Notes: generated by a model from the letters alone, not told the origin. A stretch of DNA of 64,000 nucleotides from Actinopolyspora mzabensis (GCF_900101095.1 NZ_FNFM01000002.1:372001-436000), one strand, 5' to 3'; shown: positions 1 to 8,900, numbered from the stretch's first letter. Program-made: numbers and translations.

Positions 1-170
1 GGAAATCGAATCCGTCGGTCGGACGCGGCGGGTCTTCCGCGCGCTCTCGCCGGGGCCCACGACGTGACGTTGCTCGCCACTCGTACCGGGCCGCCCGAAG
101 CGAGAGCCTGCGGAAGATTCCGCGAGGACATCACCCGCGTGACGTGCGGGGGACTCCTGTCGTCGCACTC

Positions 171-626
171 CTACCGGCGGACCCCTACTGGGGGGGCCGC
201 CGCCCAACGCCGCAACCGGGTGCGGAGTGCCCGCACCTGGCTGCCCTCCGCCACGGCGGAATGTCGTGGCGTCTCCTCGAGGGGCAGCACCGGTTCCGGA
301 GTGTTCACGCCGTAGCGCATCCCGTAGTGCGCGTACAACTTCGTTTCCTGCTCCGGTTCCAGATCGCCGTCCTGGAGTGCCACGCGCGGTGCACGTCGAA
401 CCGTTTCCCGACCGACGGCCACGGTGAGCGTGTCACCGTCGAACGCGGCGCCGGCCAGCGGAACGAAACTCTCGTTGGTACCGAACAACCCGGTCTGCAC
501 CGTTATCCAAGCGGGCTGTTCGGTGTCATCATCCACGAATACCCGGCCGACGACGCCGATCCGACTACCGCGCGGATCGAACGTCTCACAACCGGTCAGC
601 CGCAACGCCTCTCGTTGTCCGATCAA
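171..626 (-). CDS. PRC-barrel domain protein
   Basis: About 151 residues. Residues ~10-65 fit a PRC-barrel: a conserved glycine, 'FDPRGSRIGVVGRVFVDD', then 'WITVQTGLFG' and 'FVPLAGA', the usual strand pattern of this small beta-barrel found in the photosynthetic H subunit, RimM and many actinobacterial stress proteins. The C-terminal half is acidic then arginine-rich and looks disordered. I chose the TTG at 626 because a GGGAGG ribosome site lies about 9 bases upstream and family members usually begin just before this point; a GTG at 647 is the longer alternative. It is divergent from the T7SS-associated gene at 877. The exact role is unknown; PRC-barrels commonly bind RNA or proteins. Confidence 0.75.
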   Translation of the reverse strand: MIGQREALRLTGCETFDPRGSRIGVVGRVFVDDDTEQPAWITVQTGLFGTNESFVPLAGAAFDGDTLTVAVGRETVRRAPRVALQDGDLEPEQETKLYAHYGMRYGVNTPEPVLPLEETPRHSAVAEGSQVRALRTRLRRWAAAPPVGVRR

Positions 627-876
627 GAGCAACCACCTCCCACCCACCTGCTCGCCCCGACACGAGCATCGACTGTTTAGTCTGCACGCCTACCCCCGCA
701 CGAAGCATCCCGATCATCCGTGCGGCACAGAGCCGTTGTCATATCGAAACCGCGCGTCGGACCGGACCGAGACCCTCGGGCCCGGCGACCGGGGCGCATA
801 CTGCCGTGCGGGATCCGTTCGAACGGGCGGGCTCCGTACGAACCGACCACCGCATCCGAAAGGGCCGTGAACCGAA

Positions 877-1452
877 ATGGCAGCCGACGAATCGCTACCC
901 CCCTACGCGCCACAGATCACCGAGGAGATGCGGGAACAGGCGAAACAGACCCCCAACAGCTGGCTCTACATCGTGGACCCGGCTTACGAGGCCTCCGGGG
1001 AGCACGTTCCGCCCGAAGGTGTGGTGGGCGCGTTCCGGATCGACGAGTCCGGAGAGATCGACGAGCGCTTCCACCCCAACGACGAGTACGAACCGGGCAC
1101 CAGCACCTTCGAACCCAGCAACGAGCTGGAGCGGGTGCTGCAGCTGATCGCCACCGGCCACGCCTCGGAGTCCGAGTTACCGGCCGCCGTGCTGGCGGGG
1201 GAGCTGCTGCTCTACGCCGAGGAGGACGACGAGGACGCGCTCTACGAGGCGGAGCTGGACGACGGAAGCAGGCTCGTACCCGCCTGCACATCCGTGAACC
1301 GGGTTCCGGAGGACTGGCCGAGCTACCGCACCGTCGCGGGTGCGCGGCTGCCCGAGCTGCTCGACGGCCTGGACCTGGGGCTGAACCTGGACGACCCGGT
1401 GCGTGCGGTGATCCCCCACGACATGCTGGCCCAGGCGCCCACCTCGGAGTGA
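877..1452 (+). CDS. type VII secretion system-associated protein
   Basis: 191 residues, very acidic. The N-terminal 'NSWLYIVDPAYE' followed by 'VPPEGVVGAFRIDESGEI' is the signature of a small actinobacterial family annotated as T7SS-associated protein, and the later 'LVPACTSVNRVPEDW' fits the same family. No signal peptide or membrane segment is visible, so it is probably cytosolic. No ESX core gene (EccB, EccC, EccD, MycP) lies nearby, but T7SS substrates occur at 59-61 kb. The biochemical function is not known. The family call is from recognition of the N-terminal motif and is fairly sure; the functional link to secretion is by family name only. Confidence 0.7.
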   Translation: MAADESLPPYAPQITEEMREQAKQTPNSWLYIVDPAYEASGEHVPPEGVVGAFRIDESGEIDERFHPNDEYEPGTSTFEPSNELERVLQLIATGHASESELPAAVLAGELLLYAEEDDEDALYEAELDDGSRLVPACTSVNRVPEDWPSYRTVAGARLPELLDGLDLGLNLDDPVRAVIPHDMLAQAPTSE

Positions 1453-1552
1453 GCCGACCTTCCCGATGGTGCTTCGTCGGGTCGTGCCGTGCCAGGGCGG
1501 ACCCGGGTGGCTCGCGTCGGTTCTCCCCGACACGCTCGACGCCGAGAAGTCC

Positions 1553-1597
1553 GAGTGGGAAGAATTCGGGTGGGAAGAGGCCGGGTGGGAAGAGTCC
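1553..1597. repeat. 15-bp tandem repeat, 3 units
   Basis: Three head-to-tail 15-base units of the form G(G/A)GTGGGAAGA followed by four variable bases lie in the 234-base gap before the GH15 gene. Read on the + strand they encode a W-E-E-x-G pentapeptide repeat in a short frame (1466-1690) that has no ribosome site. The unit length is a multiple of three, so a decayed or very small peptide is possible, but I treat it as non-coding. Confidence 0.6.
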
Positions 1598-1673
1598 GGT
1601 GCCACCGGGCGAGGCACGGGGCCATCTCGGACACGTGCTCGGCGCCACAACCGGGGGACACGGGCGACGCGGT

Positions 1674-1679
1674 TAGCCT
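1674..1679 (+). promoter_or_regulatory. candidate -10 element for leaderless GH15 mRNA
   Basis: TAGCCT fits the actinobacterial -10 pattern TANNNT and ends 7 bases before the GTG at 1687. No Shine-Dalgarno sequence precedes that GTG, so transcription probably begins at or next to the start codon (leaderless). Inferred from spacing only. Confidence 0.4.
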
Positions 1680-1686
1680 CGACCCT

Positions 1687-3564
1687 GTGAGTGAGGATCA
1701 ACGCAACGGCGGTCCCGGACCGATCGAGCACTACGCGCTGCTGTCCGATCTGCGTACCGCCGCCCTGGTGGGCAGGGACGGCTCCGTCGACTGGCTCTGC
1801 CTGCCCAGGTTCGACTCCCCGTCCTGCTTCACCCGACTGCTGGGCGAGGACAACCACGGTCACTGGCGCATCGCACCGACCGGCCCCGTGCGGCGGGTCG
1901 AGCGGCGCTACCGGGACAACTCGCTCGTGCTGGAAACGGACTTCCACACCGACACCGGCGTGGTGCGACTGATCGACAGCATGCCCCCGCACGAGAAGAA
2001 CCACAACGACGAGCCGTGCGTGGTGCGGACCGTCGAGGGAATCTCCGGCGAGGTGGAGATCGGAATCCGCTGGGTGGTGCGGTTCGCCTACGGCCACTCG
2101 ATGCCGTGGGTCCGCACCATCCGCGAGCGGGAGCCGATACCGGACGAGTACCTGCTCGCGCTCGCCGGGCCGCACACCGTGGTGCTGCGCGGCGACGTGC
2201 TGCCCGTCCGCAAGGAGGACGAGCGCGCGCACGAGATCACGACCACCGTGAGCGGCGGGCAACGCTACTCCTGGGTGCTGCAGTGGTCCTCGGACCCGGA
2301 CGATCTGCCCGCCCCGATGGATCCCGTGCAGGAGGTGCGGGACAACGAGGACTTCTGGCGGGACTGGTCGCGCCGGATCAACTACACCGGACCGCACCGC
2401 GAACCGGTGTACCGCTCACTGGCCACCCTGAAGGCGCTGACCTACGCCCCGACCGGCGGCATCATCGCGGCTCCGACGACCTCGCTGCCGGAGGCGCTGG
2501 ACGGGAACCGCAATTGGGACTACCGCTACTGCTGGCTGCGGGACGCCACGCTGGTGCTGCTGGCGCTGGACAACTTCGGGTGCTCGGCGGAGGCGGCATC
2601 GTGGCGGCGGTGGCTGTTACGGGCCGTCGCGGGAGATCCGGCGGATCTGCAGATCATGTACGGCGTCGGTGGTGAGCGACACCTGCTGGAGTGGGAGCCG
2701 GACTGGCTGCCCGGTTATCAGGACGTCTCACCGGTGCGGATCGGCAACGCGGCCTACGACCAGCTGCAGCTGGACGTGTTCGGCGAGGTGATGGACGCGC
2801 TGCACCTCGCTCGCGAGCGGGGAGTCGCGGAGACCCCGGACTCGTGGGCGCTGCAGCGGGGAATGCTCAAGCACCTGGAGACCATCTGGCAGCGGCCGGA
2901 CAAGGGGCTCTGGGAGGTGCGCGGGCCGGACCGGCACTTCACCCACTCCAGGGTGATGGTGTGGGTGGCGTTCGACCGCGCGGTCCGGGCGGTGGAGGAG
3001 GACGACCTCCCGGGACCGGTGGACCGCTGGCGCGAGATCCGGGACTCGGTGCGTGAGGAAGTGCTGCGCGAGGGGTTCAACACCGAGCTCGGCGCGTTCA
3101 CCCAGTACTACGGTGGCACCACGCTGGACGCCGCGACGCTGCTCATCCCCGCACTGGGTTTCCTGCCGGGCGAGGACGAACGGGTCCGCGGCACCGTGCG
3201 CGCGGTGGAGCGGGAACTGCGGCACGGCGTGCTGGTGGACCGCTACAGCACCGAGCCGGGCACGAACTCCGTCGACGGCCTGACGGGTCGGGAGGGCTCG
3301 TTCCTGGCCTGCTCGTTCTGGCTGGTCGACGCGCTCGCGCTGTGTGACAGGCGCGACGAGGCCGAGCGGATGTTCGGGGAACTGCTGGAGCTGCGCAACG
3401 ACGTGGGCCTGTTCGCCGAGGAGTACGACCCCCACGCGGAGCGGTTCACCGGCAACTTCCCGCAGGCGTTCAGCCACCTCGCCCTGGTCAACTCGGCGGC
3501 GATGCTCTACGGCGGGCACACTCGCGAGGAATCCAGTCGACGCGACGGAGGGAGCCGGCGTTGA
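1687..3564 (+). CDS. glycoside hydrolase family 15 protein (trehalase/glucoamylase type)
   Basis: 625 residues, the usual length for bacterial GH15. It hydrolyses alpha-glucosidic bonds; actinobacterial members of this form are often alpha,alpha-trehalases. The N-terminal beta-sandwich begins 'IEHYALLSDLRTAALVGRDGSVDWLCLPRFDS'-like, then an (alpha/alpha)6 barrel carries the family motifs 'NWDYRYCWLRDA' (~residue 277), 'GLWEVRG' holding the general-acid glutamate (~408), and 'GNFPQAFSHLALVN' near the end. No signal peptide, so cytosolic. The start is the GTG at 1687, 7 bases after a -10-like TAGCCT. Its stop overlaps the next start as TTGA, so it is translationally coupled to a sugar dehydrogenase; together they could turn trehalose or glucan into glucose and oxidise it. 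Substrate is inferred. Confidence 0.9.
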   Translation: MSEDQRNGGPGPIEHYALLSDLRTAALVGRDGSVDWLCLPRFDSPSCFTRLLGEDNHGHWRIAPTGPVRRVERRYRDNSLVLETDFHTDTGVVRLIDSMPPHEKNHNDEPCVVRTVEGISGEVEIGIRWVVRFAYGHSMPWVRTIREREPIPDEYLLALAGPHTVVLRGDVLPVRKEDERAHEITTTVSGGQRYSWVLQWSSDPDDLPAPMDPVQEVRDNEDFWRDWSRRINYTGPHREPVYRSLATLKALTYAPTGGIIAAPTTSLPEALDGNRNWDYRYCWLRDATLVLLALDNFGCSAEAASWRRWLLRAVAGDPADLQIMYGVGGERHLLEWEPDWLPGYQDVSPVRIGNAAYDQLQLDVFGEVMDALHLARERGVAETPDSWALQRGMLKHLETIWQRPDKGLWEVRGPDRHFTHSRVMVWVAFDRAVRAVEEDDLPGPVDRWREIRDSVREEVLREGFNTELGAFTQYYGGTTLDAATLLIPALGFLPGEDERVRGTVRAVERELRHGVLVDRYSTEPGTNSVDGLTGREGSFLACSFWLVDALALCDRRDEAERMFGELLELRNDVGLFAEEYDPHAERFTGNFPQAFSHLALVNSAAMLYGGHTREESSRRDGGSRR

Positions 3565-4604
3565 AGGCGGCGACCGTGATTCCGGGAAAACCGGGCTCCT
3601 CGGCCGTCGACGAGCTGCCCGATCCTTCACCGGATCCGGGGGAGCTACTGGTCGAGGGCCTGCTGGCGGGAGTGTGTTCGACCGACGAGGAGGTCGTGGG
3701 GTCCGAGCACGGCACGTCTCCCGCGGGTCGGGAGCGAATTGTGCTGTTCCACGAGTCGCTGGGCAGGGTGAGTTACGCCCCCGCGGTCAGCGGCTTCCGG
3801 GAGGGCGATCACGTTGTGGGGGTGGTCCGCAGACCCGACCCCCGGCCGTGCCCGGCGTGCGCCGCCGGGCAGTGGGACTTCTGCCGCAACAACGAGTACA
3901 CCGAGTGCGGGATCAGGGGACTCGACGGGTTCGGAGCGCAACGCTGGACCGTCGAGCCCAGGTTCGCCGTACCGGTGCCCCACCGGCTGGGCGAGCTGGG
4001 AGTGCTGACCGAACCGACCTCGATCGTGGAGAAGGCGTGGGAGCAGGCCGAGTTCGTCGCCAGACGCTCCTACTTCGCCCCGCGACGGGTGCTGATCACG
4101 GGTGCCGGACCGGTGGGGCTGCTGGCGGCGTTGCTCGGCAAGCAGCGTGAACTGGACGTGCACGTGATGGACCGGGTCGAGCGGGGAGCGAAACCGGATC
4201 TGGTTCGTGAACTGGGTGCCGGGTACCACAATTCGCTGGACGAGCTGGACTTTGAACCCGAGCTGGTGTTCGAGGCCACCGGTTCGGGGGACGTGGTGTT
4301 CGACGTACTGCGCAGAACCGCCCGGAACGCGATCACCGTACTGCTGGGGCTGTCCGGCGGTGATCACACGATGCGGATCCCGGCCGGTGCGATCAACGAC
4401 GAACTCGTGCTGGACAACGACACGGTGCTGGGGACCGTGAGCGCGAACCTGCGGCACTACCGCGGCGCGGTGCACGCGCTGGACGCGGCGGACCGGGAGT
4501 GGCTGAACGGGCTGATCTCGCGCAGGGTGCCGCTGACGGAGTGGCAACGAGCGCTACGCGCGGAAGAGGACGACGTGAAGGTCACGGTGCGACTGGGGGA
4601 ATGA
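3561..4604 (+). CDS. glucose 1-dehydrogenase-like zinc alcohol dehydrogenase
   Basis: 347 residues of the medium-chain dehydrogenase family, closest in layout to archaeal-type glucose dehydrogenases. The GroES-like N-terminus holds 'GVCSTDEEVVGSEHG' and a structural-zinc motif 'RPCPACAAGQWDFCRNNEY'; the Rossmann part has 'VLITGAGPVGLLAALLG' (~residue 178). 'LTEPTSIVEKA' is typical of the glucose dehydrogenase subfamily. It should oxidise an aldose at C1 with NAD(P). The TTG start overlaps the preceding TGA (TTGA), which fixes the start and implies coupling to the GH15 enzyme. Cytosolic. Substrate is inferred from subfamily motifs and operon partner. Confidence 0.85.
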   Translation: MKAATVIPGKPGSSAVDELPDPSPDPGELLVEGLLAGVCSTDEEVVGSEHGTSPAGRERIVLFHESLGRVSYAPAVSGFREGDHVVGVVRRPDPRPCPACAAGQWDFCRNNEYTECGIRGLDGFGAQRWTVEPRFAVPVPHRLGELGVLTEPTSIVEKAWEQAEFVARRSYFAPRRVLITGAGPVGLLAALLGKQRELDVHVMDRVERGAKPDLVRELGAGYHNSLDELDFEPELVFEATGSGDVVFDVLRRTARNAITVLLGLSGGDHTMRIPAGAINDELVLDNDTVLGTVSANLRHYRGAVHALDAADREWLNGLISRRVPLTEWQRALRAEEDDVKVTVRLGE

Positions 4605-4643
4605 GACGGGGCAGGAACGGGCCGCGACACCCCGTCGTGGGAA

Positions 4644-4814
4644 TCACCCCGGCTCCGAGTTCGAACACACGGCGGGCGGCCGTGCGCTCGACATCGCGCC
4701 CCGGGCGGTCCGGATCCGTCCGAGCAGTACGCACACCAGCGGCCAGCTCAGCATGGCCAGCGCGAGCAACGCCGCCGGCAGCACGTCCCAGAACGAGGAA
4801 TCCGATTGCCACAC
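4644..4814 (-). CDS. possible 56-residue single-span membrane protein
   Basis: A GTG-started frame of 56 codons. After 'WQSDSSFWD' comes a strongly hydrophobic stretch 'VLPAALLALAMLSWPLVCVLL' (~residues 11-31), then a basic 'GRIRTARGAM' that fits a cytosolic positive end, so it could be a one-helix membrane peptide. The start sits inside the GTAAC-rich palindromic region. No clear ribosome site is seen, and I do not recognise a family. It is tail-to-tail with the sugar dehydrogenase. Weak call. Confidence 0.3.
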   Translation of the reverse strand: MWQSDSSFWDVLPAALLALAMLSWPLVCVLLGRIRTARGAMSSARPPAVCSNSEPG

Positions 4815-4818
4815 GGCA

Positions 4819-4843
4819 GTAACAGTAACTGAGTTACGGTAAC
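4819..4843. promoter_or_regulatory. GTAAC palindrome cluster, candidate operator
   Basis: GTAACTGAGTTAC (4825-4837) is a perfect 6+1+6 inverted repeat. A further GTAAC lies on each side (4819-4823 and 4839-4843), so half-sites recur at short spacing. It lies in the 459-base gap upstream of the XRE regulator, which is otherwise featureless apart from the weak small frame at 4644-4814. A regulator binding site is plausible; the protein is unknown. Confidence 0.4.
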
Positions 4844-5063
4844 TGGCAATCGTGACAACTCTCGCTCACTCTTCCGTGAGGTGCTGCGCCTCAAGATTTC
4901 CCTCCGCCGAGTGATCAAGTTGTGCGGCTCCGGACTCGGAAGCGGGAACCCCGCCGAACGAAGCGGCAGCCGCCCCGCTCGCCGAGCGCCCCGACCGGCT
5001 CGCCCGCGAGCGAAACCTCCCACCCGCGTGCGGTCGCGGTGGCGTCTCGACCAGAGTGATCAC

Positions 5064-5930
5064 ATGGCACGACTGCTCAGCCCCGCGGTGTATCGCCGAA
5101 TGATCGCTTTCGAACTGCAGCGCATGCGCAAGGCAGCCGACGTCACGCAGCAGGAGGCCGCGACGAAACTCGGCTGCTCCAGGGTGCGCATCAATCACTT
5201 CGAGTCGATGCGCAACCTTCCCCGACCGGCCGATGTAGAGGTGCTGCTGCCCCACTACGGAGCCACCGGACGCGTCGAGGAGTTCCGGGAGGTCATCACC
5301 ATGCTCAAGGACGTGCCCCAGGACTCCGACCTGGCACGGCTGGCCGAGGTTCCCAGGGGATTCGACATCTACCTGGGGCTCGAGCAGGGGGCGCACAACA
5401 TCCGCTCCTACGAGGCGATGATCGTTCCGGGGCTGTTGCAGACCCCGGAGTACGCCGGAGTGCTGATGCGGGGGCACGACGAGGAGCTTCCCGAGGACGA
5501 GGCGGTACGCAGAACCGAACTCAGGCTGGCCCGACAGCAGGTCCTGGACCGCGAGGGCACACCGCTGGAACTGACGACCGTCGTCGACGAGTCGGTGCTG
5601 CGGCGACGAATCGGCGACACGCGGATCATGCGGGAACAGCTCGAACATCTGCTGGACGTCTCGGAACGCACGAACGTCGCCGTACGGATCCTCGGCGCGG
5701 ACGTCGGCGTGCATCCGGCCCTGCACGGACCCTTCACCCTGATGGACTTCGCGATCCCCGGCGATCCGGGCGTGGTCTATCTGGAGGACCGGCTGGGCGG
5801 GAGGTACTACGAGGACGCCGACGAAATAGCCGAGTACATCGGCGTCATGGCACACCTCCTCGCGCGGTCCCTGGACGAGAGCGAGTCGCGAAGGCTGCTC
5901 CGACAGGCACGGGAGGAGTTCGTCCCTTGA
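5064..5930 (+). CDS. XRE-family regulator with DUF5753 domain
   Basis: 288 residues. An N-terminal helix-turn-helix (residues ~10-65, 'MRKAADVTQQEAATKLGCSRVRINHFES') is followed by the DUF5753 ligand-sensor-like domain ('IRSYEAMIVPGLLQTPEYAGVLM', then 'VVDESVLRRRIGDTRIMREQLEHLL' and 'FTLMDF'). This architecture is extremely common in Streptomyces and Pseudonocardiales, where it is paired with a DUF397 protein as here; BldB/WhiJ-type pairs are the best-known relatives. The ATG at 5064 is chosen because the longer frame upstream is low-complexity arginine-rich sequence. The stop overlaps the DUF397 start as TTGA. Confidence 0.9.
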   Translation: MARLLSPAVYRRMIAFELQRMRKAADVTQQEAATKLGCSRVRINHFESMRNLPRPADVEVLLPHYGATGRVEEFREVITMLKDVPQDSDLARLAEVPRGFDIYLGLEQGAHNIRSYEAMIVPGLLQTPEYAGVLMRGHDEELPEDEAVRRTELRLARQQVLDREGTPLELTTVVDESVLRRRIGDTRIMREQLEHLLDVSERTNVAVRILGADVGVHPALHGPFTLMDFAIPGDPGVVYLEDRLGGRYYEDADEIAEYIGVMAHLLARSLDESESRRLLRQAREEFVP

Positions 5931-6163
5931 ACGGACAGTGGAACTCGGGGAACACGAAGAAGTGGCACAAGTCCAGCTACAGCGCGACCCACGGCCAATG
6001 TGTCGAGGTATCGCCGCGGGGCAACGCGGTGTGGCTGCGAAACGACAGTCCGGACGACGAAGGACCGGTGCTGGTCTTCGAGCCAGCTAGGTTCGGTGCG
6101 TTCCTGGGCGCCGTCAAGGCCGGCAGGTTCGACCACCGAACCGATTTACCCCGGCGGCCGTGA
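5927..6163 (+). CDS. DUF397 domain protein, partner of XRE regulator
   Basis: 78 residues with the DUF397 signature 'KKWHKSSYSATHGQCVEVSP' followed by 'NAVWLRNDS' and 'VLVFEPARFGAFLGAVKAGRFD'. DUF397 proteins act with the adjacent XRE-DUF5753 regulator and in some systems behave as its antagonist (established for WhiJ-like pairs in Streptomyces; inferred here). The TTG start overlaps the preceding stop, which makes co-translation likely. Confidence 0.9.
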   Translation: MNGQWNSGNTKKWHKSSYSATHGQCVEVSPRGNAVWLRNDSPDDEGPVLVFEPARFGAFLGAVKAGRFDHRTDLPRRP

Positions 6164-6241
6164 CCGCTGGCCGCGCGCCCGCCCCGTTGGGGACAGTGGA
6201 CGGTTCCGGAGTGGACGGTGGAATTATAAGCTCACGGGATC

Positions 6242-7003
6242 ATGACGCAGCACAGCTCGACGACACCTGCCCTCAGAACGATTATCGCGCCGCTGGCGGC
6301 ACTCGCACTGCTGACCGCGGCCGGTTGCGGTGGCGATGGAAGCGCGAACGATTCGACCGCTGGTTCCGTTGCGCCTTCGGCCACGGCTTCGCACTCCCCG
6401 AGCTCGGATCCCAGCGGCGACGAGTCCACCGCACCGGACGAATCCGACGCCGGTGGATCGGAAGCGGCGTCGTCCGGCGACGCCTCCGGGGACGGTGGCA
6501 ACGGCTCCGGCGAGGAGGCGAATTCCGGCGGAGCGAACGATGGCGACACCTCCGGCTCGGCGGGCAGCGGCGGTCCGGGCGGCGGCGCGAAACCACCCGC
6601 ACCGACGTTGGCGGGTACCGACCCGTGCGAACTGTTGACCGAGGCACAACGCGACGAACTGGGGCTGCCCCGCACCACCGCCAACAAGCGGAACGGCGAG
6701 ACCCGCAGTTGCGAGTTCAACCCTCCGCAGGGCAACGGGCCGGGCACGAGTGCGCTGCTCGCGATCCACGAGGAGCAGGGCCTGAACGAGTTCAGCGGCA
6801 TGACCGGCGAGGCCGAGAAGACCACCATCACCGGCCACGAAGCGAAGATTCAGTGCGAGTACGGCAACTGTCTGATCGGCATAGCGGTCACCGACACCTC
6901 GCGCGTGGACGTGCAGTCCACGGTGCTCGGTGACGACGCCGCCACGAAGAAGCTCGGCAACCGCATAGCGAAGATGATCATCGGGAATCTGGGCAGTTCC
7001 TGA
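6242..7003 (+). CDS. DUF3558 lipoprotein
   Basis: 253 residues. A lipoprotein signal peptide ends in the lipobox 'TAAGC' (cysteine ~residue 29), followed by a ~100-residue Ser/Gly/Asp-rich linker and then a DUF3558 domain beginning 'DPCELLTEAQRDELGL' with paired cysteines ('RSCEF', later 'QCEYGNC'). It should be anchored to the outer face of the membrane; the family function is unknown, though some members are made near T7SS or signalling genes. A TATAAG element at 6225-6230 lies about 12 bases before the ATG and no ribosome site is seen, so the mRNA may be nearly leaderless. Convergent with ino1. Confidence 0.88.
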   Translation: MTQHSSTTPALRTIIAPLAALALLTAAGCGGDGSANDSTAGSVAPSATASHSPSSDPSGDESTAPDESDAGGSEAASSGDASGDGGNGSGEEANSGGANDGDTSGSAGSGGPGGGAKPPAPTLAGTDPCELLTEAQRDELGLPRTTANKRNGETRSCEFNPPQGNGPGTSALLAIHEEQGLNEFSGMTGEAEKTTITGHEAKIQCEYGNCLIGIAVTDTSRVDVQSTVLGDDAATKKLGNRIAKMIIGNLGSS

Positions 7004-7013
7004 ACCGGACGCC

Positions 7014-7051
7014 GTGCGGCGATCCCGCGATCCCGCGTGAGATCGCCGCAC
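7014..7051 (+). terminator. hairpin terminator after DUF3558 gene
   Basis: An 11-bp perfect stem (GTGCGGCGATC, 7014-7024, with its complement at 7041-7051) begins 10 bases after the lipoprotein stop. There is no T-run, as is usual in high-GC actinobacteria. Confidence 0.6.
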
Positions 7052-7074
7052 CGGAACGGCCGCACCGCCCCGCT

Positions 7075-7104
7075 GCGCGTCGATCTCGCGCGAAATCGAC
7101 GCGC
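7075..7104. repeat. ATTTCGCG-type palindrome, copy 1
   Basis: A 30-base near-perfect palindrome: the arm GCGCGTCGAT is repeated as ATCGACGCGC around TCGCGCGA. It belongs to the family of palindromes found at 16.5, 17.6, 25.8, 50.2, 50.3, 58.4, 58.5, 61.9 and 62.0 kb. It sits between the convergent DUF3558 and ino1 genes and may also end transcription of ino1. Confidence 0.65.
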
Positions 7105-7138
7105 CCGGGCAGCGGCGGGACCACCACTGCCTACTGGA

Positions 7139-8242
7139 TCAGCTCTCCCCCGCGATGAACGACTCCACCGCCTGATAGGCGTCCGAATCGGAGTACTGCT
7201 CCGGCGGCGACTTCATGAAGTAGGAGGATGCCGACAGCACCGGTCCGCCGACCCCGCGGTCCGCGGCGATCTTGGCAGCTCGAATGGCATCAATGATGAT
7301 GCCCGCGGAGTTCGGCGAGTCCCAGACCTCCAGCTTGTACTCCAGGTTCACCGGCGCGTCGCCGAAAGCGCGTCCCTCCAACCGGATGTAGGCCCACTTC
7401 CGGTCGTCCAGCCAGGGGACGTAGTCCGAAGGACCGATGTGCACGTTGCGGTCCCCCATGTCACGCGTCACCTGCGAAGTGACCGAATTGGTCTTGGAGG
7501 TCTTCTTGGACTCCAGCCTGCCGAGTTCCTTCATGTTCAGAAAGTCCATGTTGCCGCCGACGTTGAGCTGCATCGTGCGGTCCAGGTGCACGCCGCGGTC
7601 CTCGAACAGCTTGGTGAGCACCCGGTGGGTGATCGTGGCACCCACCTGGGACTTGATGTCGTCGCCGACGATCGGCACGCCCGCCTCGGTGAACTCGCGC
7701 GCCCACTCGGGATCGGAGGCGATGAACACCGGCAGCGCGTTGACGAAGGCCACACCGGCTCGGAGCGCGGTGCGCGCGTAGAACTTGTCGGCTTCCTCCG
7801 AGCCCACCGGCAGGTAGGAAACCAGCACGTCGGCACGGGACTCGCGCAGCGCCTCGACCACGTCGACCGGCTGTTCCTCGGACTCCTCGATGGTCTCGGA
7901 GTAGAACTGCCCCAGCCCGTCCATCGTGTGACCGCGCTGCACCGGCACCCCCAGCGGCGGGACGTCGGCGATCTTCATCGTGTTGTTCTGGCTCGCCACC
8001 ACGGCCTCGGACAGATCGCGGCCGACCTTCTTCGCGTCGACGTCGAACGCTGCGACGAACTCCAGATCACCGACGTGGTAACCGCCGAAGTCCACGTGCA
8101 TCAGACCCGGGACCCGACCACTCGGATCCATCCGCCCGTAGTACTGCACACCCTGTACCAGCGACGCGGCGCAGTTGCCCACACCGACGATCGCCACTCG
8201 GACCTTGCCGGTCGTCGCCTCGTCGTGACGATCTCCGCCCAT
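7139..8242 (-). CDS. ino1: myo-inositol-1-phosphate synthase
   Basis: 367 residues, the actinobacterial form. It isomerises glucose 6-phosphate to inositol 1-phosphate with bound NAD, the first step to phosphatidylinositol, mycothiol and related products. Visible family motifs: the NAD-binding '[16 protein letters not shown]' (~residue 16), '[11 protein letters not shown]', '[15 protein letters not shown]', '[16 protein letters not shown]', '[12 protein letters not shown]', 'SKTNSV' and '[13 protein letters not shown]'. The padR gene lies directly upstream on the same strand with a 21-base gap, the same order as Rv0047c-Rv0046c in M. tuberculosis, so they are probably co-transcribed. Cytosolic. 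Confidence 0.96.
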   Translation of the reverse strand: MGGDRHDEATTGKVRVAIVGVGNCAASLVQGVQYYGRMDPSGRVPGLMHVDFGGYHVGDLEFVAAFDVDAKKVGRDLSEAVVASQNNTMKIADVPPLGVPVQRGHTMDGLGQFYSETIEESEEQPVDVVEALRESRADVLVSYLPVGSEEADKFYARTALRAGVAFVNALPVFIASDPEWAREFTEAGVPIVGDDIKSQVGATITHRVLTKLFEDRGVHLDRTMQLNVGGNMDFLNMKELGRLESKKTSKTNSVTSQVTRDMGDRNVHIGPSDYVPWLDDRKWAYIRLEGRAFGDAPVNLEYKLEVWDSPNSAGIIIDAIRAAKIAADRGVGGPVLSASSYFMKSPPEQYSDSDAYQAVESFIAGES

Positions 8243-8263
8243 GGTCGCCGGCCTCCTTCTCCG

Positions 8264-8848
8264 TCATGTCCCGTTCGTCGTGTCCCTGTCCAAGCCTCGG
8301 TCGAGGCCACCCACACCCGCGGGCCGCTCGGCTCCCTGCTCGGCCCGCTCGTGCGCGATCAGCTCGTCCAACCAGCGAACCTCCAGTTCGCTGTGATCCA
8401 GGCCCAGGCGGTGCAGTTGCGCCGTGTACCGGTCGCACTGCTCGTCGGCTCTGGCCAGGATCGCCCGTTGCCCTTCCCGGCGCTGCTCCACGCGCCGCCG
8501 GCGGCTCTCCAGAATCCGCATCCGGATCGTTGGCGGTGTTCGTGCGAAGAAAGCCAGCCTCACGTCGAACGCCTCGTCCTGACACGCTCGTGGCCCGCAG
8601 TCCTCGACCAATTCGACGAAGCGATCCCGTCCCGGCTCGGTGAGACGATAGACACGCCGAGCCCGCCGTGACCGCTGCGCCTCCTGTTCTTCCTGGGTTT
8701 CCTCGATCAGCCCCGCACGACTCATCCGGCGCAACGTCGGATAGACCGTTCCGCAGGAGAACGCACGAATCTCCTGGAGTCGCTTGCGCAGCTCGTAACC
8801 GTGCATCGGCGCCTCGTGCAGCAGTCCGAGCACCGCGAGTTCGAGCAC
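8264..8848 (-). CDS. PadR-family transcriptional regulator
   Basis: 194 residues. The N-terminal winged helix reads 'ELAVLGLLHEAPMHGYELRKRLQ', then 'SCGTVYPTLRRMSRAGLIEE', both diagnostic of PadR, and the C-terminal half is the charged PadR-C dimerisation helices. The GTG at 8848 is chosen because a GGAGG ribosome site precedes it by about 6 bases. Position directly upstream of ino1 matches Rv0047c, so control of its own operon, including ino1, is likely. A short palindrome 53 bases upstream could be its operator. Confidence 0.92.
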   Translation of the reverse strand: MLELAVLGLLHEAPMHGYELRKRLQEIRAFSCGTVYPTLRRMSRAGLIEETQEEQEAQRSRRARRVYRLTEPGRDRFVELVEDCGPRACQDEAFDVRLAFFARTPPTIRMRILESRRRRVEQRREGQRAILARADEQCDRYTAQLHRLGLDHSELEVRWLDELIAHERAEQGAERPAGVGGLDRGLDRDTTNGT

Positions 8849-8900
8849 CGGCCCTCCTCTCGCGGACGAAGCCCAGCCGAGCAGCACCCGGTGATGATTA

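Noticed and set aside
1-170. A partial gene at the left edge
   Set aside because: Neither strand shows a recognisable domain or good start in these 170 bases.
1466-1690. A 74-codon + frame with W-E-E repeats
   Set aside because: No ribosome site, and the rest of the frame is Arg/Thr-rich shadow-like; kept only as a repeat.
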